This document shows, in pieces, positions 23,875-31,134 of a DNA stretch of 64,000 bases; the first letter of the stretch is position 1, and every line of letters begins with the position of its first letter. The position numbers and the translations under genes are program-made. A model generated the notes under the pieces. The model was not told the origin of the DNA. It did no database searches and was given only the letters and a program-made list of their open reading frames with translations. The stretch is from Hymenobacter cellulosivorans (GTDB taxonomy: Bacteria; Bacteroidota; Bacteroidia; Cytophagales; Hymenobacteraceae): positions 5,775,001 to 5,839,000 of the forward strand of contig NZ_CP095049.1 of NCBI RefSeq assembly GCF_022919135.1, written 5' to 3'.

Positions 23875-26031
23875 ATGAAACCCGACTTCGCCCACATTCC
23901 TTATAACGCCGCTCCCCTGCCCCCGTTGGCTTCCGCTACGGAAGGCACTCCTACGCCCGAGGGTATCACGGTGAAAAGTCACTACGCGGCCGAGGATGTG
24001 GCCGGCCTCGACCACCTGGGTTTCGGGGCGGGCACGGCGCCTTATCTGCGCGGCCCCTATGCCACGATGTACGTGCAGAACCCCTGGACCATCCGGCAGT
24101 ACGCGGGCTTCAGCACGGCCGAGGAATCCAACGCTTTCTACCGCCGCAACCTGGCCGGGGGCCAAAAGGGCCTGTCGGTAGCCTTTGACCTGGCTACCCA
24201 CCGGGGCTACGACTCCGACCACCCCCGCGTGGAAGGCGATGTGGGCAAGGCCGGCGTGGCCATCGACTCGGTGGAGGACATGAAGATCTTGTTCGACCAG
24301 ATTCCGCTGGACCAGATGTCGGTGTCGATGACCATGAACGGGGCGGTACTGCCGATTATGGCCTTTTACATTACCGCCGCTGAGGAGCAGGGCGTAACGC
24401 CCGACAAGCTGGCGGGCACCATTCAGAACGACATTCTGAAGGAGTTCATGGTGCGCAACACCTATATCTATCCGCCCGAGCCGAGCATGCGCATCATTGC
24501 CGACATCTTCGCCTACACGGCGAAGTACATGCCCAAGTTCAACTCCATCAGTATCTCGGGCTACCACATGCAGGAAGCTGGGGCCACGGCCGATATTGAG
24601 CTGGCCTACACCCTGGCCGACGGCCTAGAGTACGTGCGCGCCGGCCTGGCCGTGGGCATGGACGTGGACCAGTTTGCGCCCCGCCTCTCCTTCTTCTGGG
24701 CCATCGGCATGAATCACTTCATGGAAATTGCCAAGCTGCGGGCCGGCCGCCTGCTGTGGGCCAAGCTCATGCAGCAGTTCAACCCCCAGAACCCCAAAAG
24801 CCTGGCCCTGCGCACCCACTGCCAGACCTCGGGCTACTCGCTTACCGAGCAGGACCCCTTCAACAACGTGGCCCGCACCGCCATCGAGGCCCTGGCCGCG
24901 GCCCTGGGCGGCACCCAGAGCCTGCACACCAACGCCCTCGACGAGGCTATTGCCCTGCCCACCGACTTCTCGGCCCGCATTGCCCGCAACACCCAGCTCT
25001 ACCTCCAGCACGAAACCGACATTACCCGCGTCGTAGACCCCTGGGGCGGCTCCTACTACGTGGAAAGCCTGACCCACGAGCTGGCCGACAAAGCCTGGGC
25101 CCTGATTCAGGAAGTGGAAAGCCTGGGCGGCATGGCCAAGGCCATTGAAACCGGTTTGCCCAAGATGCGCATCGAGGAAGCCTCGGCCCGCAAGCAGGCC
25201 CGCATCGACTCGGGCAAGGAAGTAGTGGTGGGCGTGAACAAGTACCGCCTCACCGACCGGCAGCTGGGCGAGGAGCAGCAGATCGACGTGCTTGACATCG
25301 ATAACGCCGCCGTGCGCGAGTCCCAGATTGCCCGCCTCACCAAGATCAAAGCCGAGCGGGATAATGAGGCGGTAAAAGCTGCCCTGCAAGCCCTGACGGA
25401 TGCGGCCCGCCAGGGAACTAACAACGAACAACCAACAACTAGCAACTTACTGGAGCTAGCCGTAAATGCCGCCCGGCTGCGCGCCACGCTGGGCGAGATT
25501 TCCGACGCCCTGGAAGCCGTGTACGGCCGCCACCAGGCCACTATCCGGGCTATTTCGGGCGTGTACTCGGCCGAGATGAACTACGACGAGGAGTTTGCCA
25601 AGGCCCGGGCCGCCGCCGATGCCTTTGCCGCCGCCGAGGGCCGCCGCCCCCGCATGATGGTCGCCAAAATGGGCCAGGACGGCCACGACCGGGGTTCCAA
25701 GATCATTGCCACCTCCTTTGCCGACGTAGGCTTCGACGTGGACATCGCGCCCCTGTTCCAAACACCCGCCGAAGTAGCCCGCCAGGCCACCGAAAACGAC
25801 GTGCACGTAGTGGGCGTGAGCAGCCTCGCTGCCGGCCACAAAACCCTGATTCCCCAGCTGATTCAGGAGCTGCGGCAGCTCGGCCGCGAAGACATCCTCG
25901 TCATTGCCGGCGGCGTCATCCCCGCCCAGGACTACGACTTCCTCTACAATGCCGGCGTCGTCGGCGTCTATGGACCGGGAACGGTCATTGCCGTGGCGGC
26001 CCAGGAGATTCTGCGGAAGCTGGAGGAATAA
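23875..26031 (+). CDS. mutB: Methylmalonyl-CoA mutase, large catalytic subunit
   Basis: B12-dependent catalytic subunit, 718 residues. The TIM barrel carries [34 protein letters not shown] and [16 protein letters not shown]; the C-terminal cobalamin domain has the base-off motif GQDGHDRG, then [10 protein letters not shown] and VIAGGVIP. The ATG at 23875 ([10 protein letters not shown]) fits homologues; an upstream extension was rejected. The linker between the barrel and the B12 domain holds an unusual insert [11 protein letters not shown] encoded by a CAACAAC-rich repeat (25420-25449). A clear terminator follows the stop. Confidence 0.96.
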   Translation: MKPDFAHIPYNAAPLPPLASATEGTPTPEGITVKSHYAAEDVAGLDHLGFGAGTAPYLRGPYATMYVQNPWTIRQYAGFSTAEESNAFYRRNLAGGQKGLSVAFDLATHRGYDSDHPRVEGDVGKAGVAIDSVEDMKILFDQIPLDQMSVSMTMNGAVLPIMAFYITAAEEQGVTPDKLAGTIQNDILKEFMVRNTYIYPPEPSMRIIADIFAYTAKYMPKFNSISISGYHMQEAGATADIELAYTLADGLEYVRAGLAVGMDVDQFAPRLSFFWAIGMNHFMEIAKLRAGRLLWAKLMQQFNPQNPKSLALRTHCQTSGYSLTEQDPFNNVARTAIEALAAALGGTQSLHTNALDEAIALPTDFSARIARNTQLYLQHETDITRVVDPWGGSYYVESLTHELADKAWALIQEVESLGGMAKAIETGLPKMRIEEASARKQARIDSGKEVVVGVNKYRLTDRQLGEEQQIDVLDIDNAAVRESQIARLTKIKAERDNEAVKAALQALTDAARQGTNNEQPTTSNLLELAVNAARLRATLGEISDALEAVYGRHQATIRAISGVYSAEMNYDEEFAKARAAADAFAAAEGRRPRMMVAKMGQDGHDRGSKIIATSFADVGFDVDIAPLFQTPAEVARQATENDVHVVGVSSLAAGHKTLIPQLIQELRQLGREDILVIAGGVIPAQDYDFLYNAGVVGVYGPGTVIAVAAQEILRKLEE
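25420..25449. repeat. CAACAAC-rich repeat insert inside mutB
   Basis: The stretch AACTAACAACGAACAACCAA plus ACAACTAGCAAC shares its word set with one arm of the palindromic repeat at 15959-16040 (ACGAACAACTGACAAC ... ACAACTAGAAAC). It is in frame and encodes [10 protein letters not shown] in the interdomain linker. Confidence 0.6.
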
Positions 26032-26037
26032 AACAGA

Positions 26038-26072
26038 ATACAAAAGCCGGGTCTTTCACCTGGCTTTTGTAT
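26038..26072 (+). terminator. Terminator of mutB
   Basis: ATACAAAAGCC pairs perfectly with GGCTTTTGTAT across a 13-nt loop, just after the mutB stop. Confidence 0.75.
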
Positions 26073-26099
26073 TAAAGACAAGTTTAGCTATGTAAGGTC

Positions 26100-26675
26100 A
26101 TGGATAAGGAGGTAGCCGCGCAACGTATTGTTCAGGAAATTCTAACCGAGTTTAGACTGAATAGTAAAGGCGAAAGTGAGGCCAAGATTTACACCTCTCA
26201 GGGTGAAATGCCTAAGGAGGAAATGCTTTATGCTTATATAAAAAGCCTAGACTTAGGATTCTCTCCCACAGAGGAAAGCAGCAAACAGCAAATATCCGTT
26301 GATATCAATATCCCTCAAGAATATATTGATACTGTATTCCTGGAAGAGATTCTATCAAGCACTGAAAGATTTATGGATGCTTGTGGCTTTGAATATAAAG
26401 CCGAGGAAAAGCCAGTCTATGGATCTTTTTTTCAGAGGCTATTTTTTTGGACGAAAAGTCCCAAAACACAGCAAGAAGTTCAAGAAGTATATGCTAAAGG
26501 CAAAGCTGCTTTAGAAGCTAACTACTTAGGAAAGCCAGTGGCAGAAGCCACCTCACAATTGTCAACTGCAGCGGCGCAACTGATAGCTGCCTGTCAGAAT
26601 GTAGACGAAATTGTTCTTCGTACAGGAGCTATCATCTTAGTTAAAACAAAAAAACCGGGGATAGAACTGTCATGA
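26100..26675 (+). CDS. Hypothetical protein in an AT-rich patch
   Basis: A 191-residue soluble protein that I do not recognise. It is rich in Glu, Lys and Gln, with likely helices (EVAAQRIVQEILTEFRLN) and a C-terminal segment EIVLRTGAIILVKTKKPGIE. Base composition and codon choice are clearly more AT-rich than in mutB or the genes after 27.9 kb (AAA, TTA, ATA codons are frequent), which suggests recent acquisition. Its TGA overlaps the ATG of the next short frame (ATGA), so the two are probably translationally coupled. Confidence 0.7.
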   Translation: MDKEVAAQRIVQEILTEFRLNSKGESEAKIYTSQGEMPKEEMLYAYIKSLDLGFSPTEESSKQQISVDINIPQEYIDTVFLEEILSSTERFMDACGFEYKAEEKPVYGSFFQRLFFWTKSPKTQQEVQEVYAKGKAALEANYLGKPVAEATSQLSTAAAQLIAACQNVDEIVLRTGAIILVKTKKPGIELS

Positions 26676-26824
26676 GCGTAGAAACCGTCTCCCCTAAACT
26701 AATGACGTATTTGGATGAAAACCCAGGCTTGCTGAAAGACCCCAGACTAGTCTATCATTTTCTAGAACAGTTACCCCTTTCTCTAAAAAAGGTGACTAGT
26801 AATACAGTCCAAGAAAATGGGTAG
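26672..26824 (+). CDS. Short coupled ORF, 50 residues, possibly truncated
   Basis: Starts in an ATGA overlap with the preceding gene and reads MSVETVSPKLMTYLDENPGL, then LKDPRLVYHFLEQLPLSLKK, ending at a TAG. After the TAG the same frame stays open and protein-like (NAAVVRFIPAAVRLNALGVL) for about 25 more codons before running antisense to the next gene. It may be a genuine small protein or the start of a longer gene broken by a nonsense change. The function is unknown. Confidence 0.4.
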   Translation: MSVETVSPKLMTYLDENPGLLKDPRLVYHFLEQLPLSLKKVTSNTVQENG

Positions 26825-26897
26825 AATGCCGCAGTAGTCAGATTTATCCCAGCAGCTGTAAGACTTAATGCTCTTGGTGTTTTAAAAAAGACTTACT

Positions 26898-27389
26898 CTA
26901 TCGAGAGTAGTAATATTTACTCACACGAATACATCCATCGGGATCAGCAGCACTATCTCGCAGAATCATTTGGTGCGGAGTCAGTAGCCTTACATCCATT
27001 TTATTAGGATAACCAGATGGCTTTCCAAGGCTTTCCGGCTTGGCATAACCTATTTTAATCAGCTGAGGGTCAATAATACGCCGAATAACTAATTGATTGT
27101 TTGTCCAAGTGTAATCGTGTATTTCACGTACACTGCCTGAATACACCCAGCTTTTTTCGCCAATGGTAAGGAATGCTCCTGCTTTCATTGGTTCAGTACC
27201 ACCGCTTATGAACTTATGGTTAGAATTATAAAAGTCGCCGCCCGTTGAGTCATAGTGCCATAAACCTATCAAATCTGAAGGTTGCGGCTTGATAATTTGC
27301 AGAGAAGACTCTTTTGACTCGCACGCCGCAATAAATAAGAAAATAGCGCAAGAGAAGCTCAAGTTCTGTAGTAACTGTGACGCATTCAT
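26898..27389 (-). CDS. Putative lipoprotein, 163 residues
   Basis: The N-terminus MNASQLLQNLSFSCAIFLFI followed by AACESKESS is a good lipoprotein signal with lipobox IAAC. The mature part begins IIKPQPSDLIGLWHYDSTGG, a lipocalin-like or DUF-type opening (a G-x-W motif near the start), and contains several short strands. Substrate or partner unknown. The frame is open much further upstream, through a tandem repeat, but that part is not believable protein; the ATG at 27389 is chosen for the signal peptide. It is AT-rich like its neighbours. Confidence 0.7.
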   Translation of the reverse strand: MNASQLLQNLSFSCAIFLFIAACESKESSLQIIKPQPSDLIGLWHYDSTGGDFYNSNHKFISGGTEPMKAGAFLTIGEKSWVYSGSVREIHDYTWTNNQLVIRRIIDPQLIKIGYAKPESLGKPSGYPNKMDVRLLTPHQMILRDSAADPDGCIRVSKYYYSR

Positions 27390-27893
27390 AAAAACCTCTT
27401 TATCGAGTAATAACTGTGTAGGTAAAGCTAAACCAAAACTTCCTTGATGGAATACGGCTCTGGTTACGCAAACGACACATTGTCTTTGCCCCAGCCCGCC
27501 CACCAGCGGGCCGGTTTCATTTCTACCCTCGCCCCCGCCGCTTCGTACGCCACTCACGCTGCTTTGAAGCTGCTTCACACTGCTTAGAAGATCATTCACG
27601 GTCCTTAGAACGTGCTTCACGGGTCTTAGAAGGTCGTTCACACCGCTTAGAACGTGATTCACGCCTGTTAGAAGGTCGTTCACACCGCTTAGTAAGGCCT
27701 TTGCGCTGCTTAGAAGATCGTTCACGGCCCTTAGTAGATCATTCACGCTGCCGTGCAGAGGATTTGTACCGGCGTTGCTCCTGTTTGTCGTGGCAATAGG
27801 CCGCTACATACCGTGTTGGCTTATAGACTATTGACGACGCGTCAGGCTTTATTTACTATTACGTGCAGTATCCATTTTCACTATTCTAATCAT
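27390..27893. other. Gene-free interval holding a tandem repeat array
   Basis: About 500 nt without a credible gene. 27390-27540 is AT-rich then GC-rich, with a small hairpin (GCCCGCccaccaGCGGGC). 27541-27750 is the 21-bp array described separately. 27751-27893 is a plain leader of the following plus-strand gene. Confidence 0.7.
27541..27750. repeat. 21-bp degenerate tandem repeat, ten units
   Basis: Ten consecutive 21-nt units fit exactly into 210 nt; the consensus is near CTTAGAAGRTCNTTCACRCY followed by G. Units 1 and 2 (27541, 27562) are more divergent; the best match is between 27583 and 27750. The 21-nt period keeps frames open and yields a Leu-Leu-Ser-Gly-Val-Asn-Asp pattern on the minus strand, but the variation is not synonymous-biased, so it is more likely non-coding. 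Confidence 0.85.
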
Positions 27894-28607
27894 ATGAGCA
27901 AGAAGAAGCCCGAGGTGCGGCAGTACCTCAGCACCGACAGCAAAATGCGCCAGGATATGCGCACCATGCACGGGCATTATCTTACCGATCTGGCGGCCTT
28001 CACCGCCTTCAATCCCACCTTTACCGCCGCCTTCGGGCAGCAGTGGCTCGCGGCCCTGGAAGCGGCCGAGCAAGCCACCTCCGGCACCACCCTGCGCGGC
28101 GACCTGAAAGAAGACACCCAGACCGTGGAAAGCCTCATGGAACAGGCCCGAACCCAGGTGCAGGCCCTGTTTTACTACGTGGAGCAGGCCTTTCCCAAGA
28201 ACCCCGGCCGCCTCGACCAGTACGGCAAAAAGCAATACACCCAGGCCCGGCAAAAGCACGACAAGATGCGGGCCCTGCTGCCCACCGCCCTCAGCGCCGC
28301 CACCCGCGACCTGACCGAGCTGAGCAAGCACGGTTTCACGGCCGCCAAGCTCGAAGCCCTGGAACAGCTCACCAAAGACCTCGACCGCGCCGACACGGCC
28401 CAGGAAATCCGCAAGGGCGCGAATACGGAAGGCTCGAACGACTACGTGCGCCTGCAAAACCACGCCTACAGCTTCGGCCAGCAGCTCAGCAAAGCCGCCA
28501 AACGCGCCTTCGAGTCCGACCCACTCAAGCAGAAGCGCTACCGCCTGGCCGAAGCCGAGGTAGCAGTCGGCAGCGCCGGCCCCAAGCCGGGTGTGACCGC
28601 CAAGTAG
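27894..28607 (+). CDS. Hypothetical helical protein, 237 residues
   Basis: I do not recognise a named family. The protein is soluble, almost entirely helical by sequence (AALEAAEQATSGTTLRGDLK; EALEQLTKDLDRADTAQEIR) and Ala/Gln-rich, with a basic start MSKKKPEVRQYLSTDSKMRQ. The composition returns to the high-GC style of the chromosome. A similar four-helix layout is seen in phage- and mobilisation-related proteins, but I have no motif to support that. The 3' side leads into REP-like repeats and a GIY-YIG gene. Confidence 0.7.
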   Translation: MSKKKPEVRQYLSTDSKMRQDMRTMHGHYLTDLAAFTAFNPTFTAAFGQQWLAALEAAEQATSGTTLRGDLKEDTQTVESLMEQARTQVQALFYYVEQAFPKNPGRLDQYGKKQYTQARQKHDKMRALLPTALSAATRDLTELSKHGFTAAKLEALEQLTKDLDRADTAQEIRKGANTEGSNDYVRLQNHAYSFGQQLSKAAKRAFESDPLKQKRYRLAEAEVAVGSAGPKPGVTAK

Positions 28608-28673
28608 CCCGGCCATACTATCTACTATTTTCCCCGGCTTCTCTGGCTTTCTTTTCCCGTCTGCTTTTTTCGT

Positions 28674-28738
28674 CTGTCTTCCTGGGGCGCAGCCGAAGGA
28701 CCTTCCTCCCATACCCCACTAAGGCCACTGCCAACGTG
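28674..28738 (+). repeat. REP-like repeat copy 1, before the GIY-YIG gene
   Basis: Contains GGGGCGCAGCCGAAGGACCT and then the tail TACCCCACTAAGGCCACTGC plus CAACGTG. The last GTG is the likely start codon of the GIY-YIG gene. Copies at 29166 and 63602 have the same order of core and tail. Confidence 0.75.
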
Positions 28739-29038
28739 CTAAACGCCCACGGCTACTACGTCTACATCGTCACGAATCCGGCCAAGACCTCGGTCTACAC
28801 CGGCGTGACGAATGATGTGCGCCGCCGGATGCAGGAGCACTTCGACAACCGGGGCAACCCGAGCACGTTTGCCGGGCGCTATTTCTGCTACAACCTAGTG
28901 TATGTGGAGTTTTGCGAGCACGTCGAGGGTGCTATTGCCCGGCAGAAGGAGATTAAAGGCTGGACGCGGGCGAAGAAGGATGCGCTGATTGCGGTGGCGA
29001 ATCCGCAGTGGCTGACGCTGAATTATGCGGAGCTGTGA
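28736..29038 (+). CDS. GIY-YIG family nuclease, 100 residues
   Basis: Single-domain GIY-YIG nuclease of the short YhbQ/UvrC-N-terminal type. Catalytic signatures are present: GYYVYIVTNPAKTSVYTGVT (the GIY-YIG pair), an arginine in VRRRMQEH, and the downstream glutamate in EGAIARQKEIKGW. The start is taken as GTG 28736, which is the last codon of a REP-like repeat; no ATG lies between it and the domain. The gene sits between an inverted pair of these repeats (28674-28738 and 29075-29107). Such short GIY-YIG genes occur in multiple copies in Bacteroidota genomes; their substrate is not known. Confidence 0.85.
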   Translation: MLNAHGYYVYIVTNPAKTSVYTGVTNDVRRRMQEHFDNRGNPSTFAGRYFCYNLVYVEFCEHVEGAIARQKEIKGWTRAKKDALIAVANPQWLTLNYAEL

Positions 29039-29074
29039 GCTTTTTGCGCGTTGAATGGGCCTTGTCACTTAGAG

Positions 29075-29107
29075 GAGGAAGGTCCTTCGCTGCGCTCAGG
29101 ATGACAG
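29075..29107 (-). repeat. REP-like repeat copy 2, inverted
   Basis: A 33-nt core GAGGAAGGTCCTTCGCTGCG and 13 more bases, the exact inverted complement of 29166-29198. Confidence 0.85.
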
Positions 29108-29165
29108 ACGAGGGAGGGACCTTTGTGATTCACTACCAAGGGCTTTTTTATATCAAAATAATCTT

Positions 29166-29264
29166 CTGTCATCCTGAGCGCAGCGAAGGACCTTCCTCGC
29201 CTACCCCACTAAGGCTACTGCCAACGTGAAAAAGCCCTTTACCAGCAGATGGTGAAGGGCTTTT
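29166..29264 (+). repeat. REP-like repeat copy 3 with terminator hairpin
   Basis: Core 29166-29198 (CTGTCATCCTGAGCGCAGCG and on), tail to 29228 (TACCCCACTAAGGCTACTGC..), then the hairpin AAAAGCCCTTTACC/GGTGAAGGGCTTTT (29229-29264). The same three-part unit is at 63602-63705. Confidence 0.85.
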
Positions 29265-29281
29265 GTACATTGATAACAGGG

Positions 29282-30043
29282 CTATACCGTCAGCCACTCG
29301 CCATCATTGGGCACGTGGGCTTGGGCGGTGAGGCCCTGCTGGGCCAGGTAGGCGCGGGTGGTAGCGCGGTCTTCGGCGCAGTGGTTCACGGCTTCCAGGT
29401 GTACGGCGTACACGGTGGCTTGCGGGGCGTGGCGGGCCACCTGGGCTACGTCGGCGGCGGTCATGACGATGGGGCCGCCTTGCAGGAACTGGGCGGCGCC
29501 GGCGTTGACGATGATAGAATTGGGGTGGTAGAGGTCGAGGGCCTGCTGCACTTCTTCGCACCAGATGGTGTCGCCGGCGATGTAGAGGCGCTGCCCCTGG
29601 GCTTCCACCACGAAGCCCGACACGGTGCCCATCATCTTGCCAATTTCGCCGGTGCCGTGCTGGCCGCCGGTGCGGAAGAAGCGGATGCCTTCCCAGTCGA
29701 GCTGGGTGTCGATGTGCCGCACCTGGGTAAAGCCTGCCGCTTGCAGGGTTTCCACGTCGGCGGGCTGGCAGAGGATGGGCAGGTCCTTGGGCAGCAGCTG
29801 TTGGGCTACCGTGTCCCAGTGGTCGAGGTGGGTATGGGTGAGCAGCACCGCGTCGAGGGAAGCCAGCAGGGCGGGCAGCTCAGTGGCGGCAAAGGGCAGG
29901 TCGGCGGTGGGGTTGCGCACGGCGTTGGCCGTCTGCGGTATCGGGTCGTACTGGGCGCGGGGCGCCAGCAGCGGGTCGACGAGCAGGGTTTTGCCGGCTA
30001 CTTGGAGCAGCAGCGTGGCATTGCGAATTAATTGAACTTGCAT
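29282..30043 (-). CDS. MBL-fold metal-dependent hydrolase
   Basis: A 253-residue cytosolic metallo-beta-lactamase-fold protein. The metal motif is THTHLDHWD (residues about 71-79). A further conserved stretch is GTVSGFVVEAQGQRLYIAGDT, and a late histidine lies in VYAVHLEAVNHC. It resembles the L-ascorbate-6-phosphate lactonase-like / UlaG-like branch without a defined substrate. It is divergent from an HxlR regulator across 149 nt that contain a perfect inverted-repeat operator candidate, so it is probably the regulator's target. Confidence 0.85.
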   Translation of the reverse strand: MQVQLIRNATLLLQVAGKTLLVDPLLAPRAQYDPIPQTANAVRNPTADLPFAATELPALLASLDAVLLTHTHLDHWDTVAQQLLPKDLPILCQPADVETLQAAGFTQVRHIDTQLDWEGIRFFRTGGQHGTGEIGKMMGTVSGFVVEAQGQRLYIAGDTIWCEEVQQALDLYHPNSIIVNAGAAQFLQGGPIVMTAADVAQVARHAPQATVYAVHLEAVNHCAEDRATTRAYLAQQGLTAQAHVPNDGEWLTV

Positions 30044-30138
30044 GTGAAAAGCGGGTTAAGTTGCAGTTACGGGACCAGTCGGAACCAGCTTCTTCCGAAC
30101 AAGTCAAAAGTACCCGGCCCCGGCCCGCCGCCCAAGAA

Positions 30139-30156
30139 GGTTACCTGCTGGTAACC
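30139..30156. promoter_or_regulatory. Candidate HxlR operator (GGTTACC-N4-GGTAACC)
   Basis: Perfect 7-nt inverted repeat with a TGCT spacer, 37 nt upstream of the HxlR start and in the shared promoter region of the divergent MBL-fold gene. Winged-helix dimers of this family bind such repeats. Confidence 0.6.
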
Positions 30157-30192
30157 TGTTCACCTTTTTGTTTCCTACTTCCTTTGCCAGCC

Positions 30193-30531
30193 ATGCGCCA
30201 TACCTACCACGACGTCGAATTTTGCGCCACCCGCGTGGCCCTGGGTATGCTGGCGGGCAAATGGAAGCCCATCCTCTTCTTCCACCTGTTTGCCGGCCCG
30301 CGGCGCTTTACCGAGCTGTGGCGCGACATCCCAAGGGTGTCGAAGAAAGTGCTGCTGGAGCAGCTGCGGCAGCTGGAAGCGGCGGGCCTGGTGGAGCGAA
30401 CCGTGCACAACGGCTTCCCGCCCGAAGTCAGCTACCAGCTCTCGGCCAAGGGCGCTGAGCTGGGCCCCATTCTGCACCGCCTCGACCAGTGGGCCGTCAA
30501 GCACATCGAGGGAGTGGTGCAGATTTCGTAA
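30193..30531 (+). CDS. HxlR family winged-helix regulator
   Basis: A 112-residue MarR-like regulator of the HxlR family. The signature is clear: CATRVALGMLAGKWKPILFF, then RRFTELWRDIPRVSKKVLLE and QLRQLEAAGLVERTVH with PPEVSYQLSAKG. One cysteine near the N-terminus (EFCATR) may sense redox or electrophiles, as in YodB-type members. The ATG at 30193 gives the canonical start. It likely controls itself and the divergent MBL-fold gene. Confidence 0.92.
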   Translation: MRHTYHDVEFCATRVALGMLAGKWKPILFFHLFAGPRRFTELWRDIPRVSKKVLLEQLRQLEAAGLVERTVHNGFPPEVSYQLSAKGAELGPILHRLDQWAVKHIEGVVQIS

Positions 30532-30578
30532 GCGCCACGACCCTGCGCCGAACCAGCCCCGCGGCCAAATTTTCGGGC

Positions 30579-30586
30579 TACTTTTG
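30579..30586 (+). promoter_or_regulatory. Candidate -7 element (TACTTTTG)
   Basis: Perfect TAnnTTTG match 27 nt upstream of the ATG at 30613. Confidence 0.4.
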
Positions 30587-30612
30587 CTCGCTCAACTACC
30601 CTTCTGCTCCCT

Positions 30613-31056
30613 ATGCGCATCGACGAACTAGATCAGGAAGACGCCGACATTGATTGGTTTGCTGTGGACGGCCAGGGCCACATCCTGCACGTGGCCTCGG
30701 GAGGTGGCATCCTGCCCGAATCGGTGGCGGCGTCCCAGGAGGTGCTGCTGGAGCTGCACCAGTACTTCCTGACGTTGCCCAACGCTACCACGGCTGAGGC
30801 CGCTGAAGTGGAAGACGGGGCCGAGGAAGCAGGCGGCTACCAGAGTTTTGCCCGCTACGCCCAGCGTGGCCTATTTTCATTCGAGAAAACCCGCCTGCAC
30901 GAGCGGGCCGACACGCGCTACCATCTGGTTGCCCGGCCCCTGCTGCCCCTTACCATACAACAGCTGCCCAAACGCCTGGCGCAGCTGCTGGCCCGCACCC
31001 AGCTGCCGGGCAGCGTGGCCATGCTGCGCACCCTCGACGCCGCAGCCCTGCTATAA
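30613..31056 (+). CDS. Hypothetical protein, 147 residues
   Basis: Unrecognised soluble protein. The N-terminal half reads DADIDWFAVDGQGHILHVAS with GGGILPESVAAS, a pattern seen in small immunity-like or regulatory proteins, but with no firm family. A Glu-rich linker (AAEVEDGAEEAGG) separates it from a basic C-terminal half. The start follows a consensus promoter element. Confidence 0.65.
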   Translation: MRIDELDQEDADIDWFAVDGQGHILHVASGGGILPESVAASQEVLLELHQYFLTLPNATTAEAAEVEDGAEEAGGYQSFARYAQRGLFSFEKTRLHERADTRYHLVARPLLPLTIQQLPKRLAQLLARTQLPGSVAMLRTLDAAALL

Positions 31057-31134
31057 CCAGTCGACCCGCCTAGCTCCAACCCTTTTCAGGAGTTGCAGGT
31101 AGGCGGGCCGGGCCAGAGTTAGGTAAGGGTCGTC

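Noticed and set aside
27390..27746. N-terminal extension of the lipoprotein through the 21-bp tandem repeat
   Set aside because: The frame is open only because the repeat period is a multiple of three; the ATG at 27389 directly precedes a proper lipoprotein signal.
27541..27750. CRISPR array
   Set aside because: The units are directly adjacent, with no unique spacers, and no cas genes are near.
29008..29229. 73-residue frame over the REP-like repeats
   Set aside because: It is translated repeat sequence (LRGGRSFAALRMT type), a known false-gene pattern.
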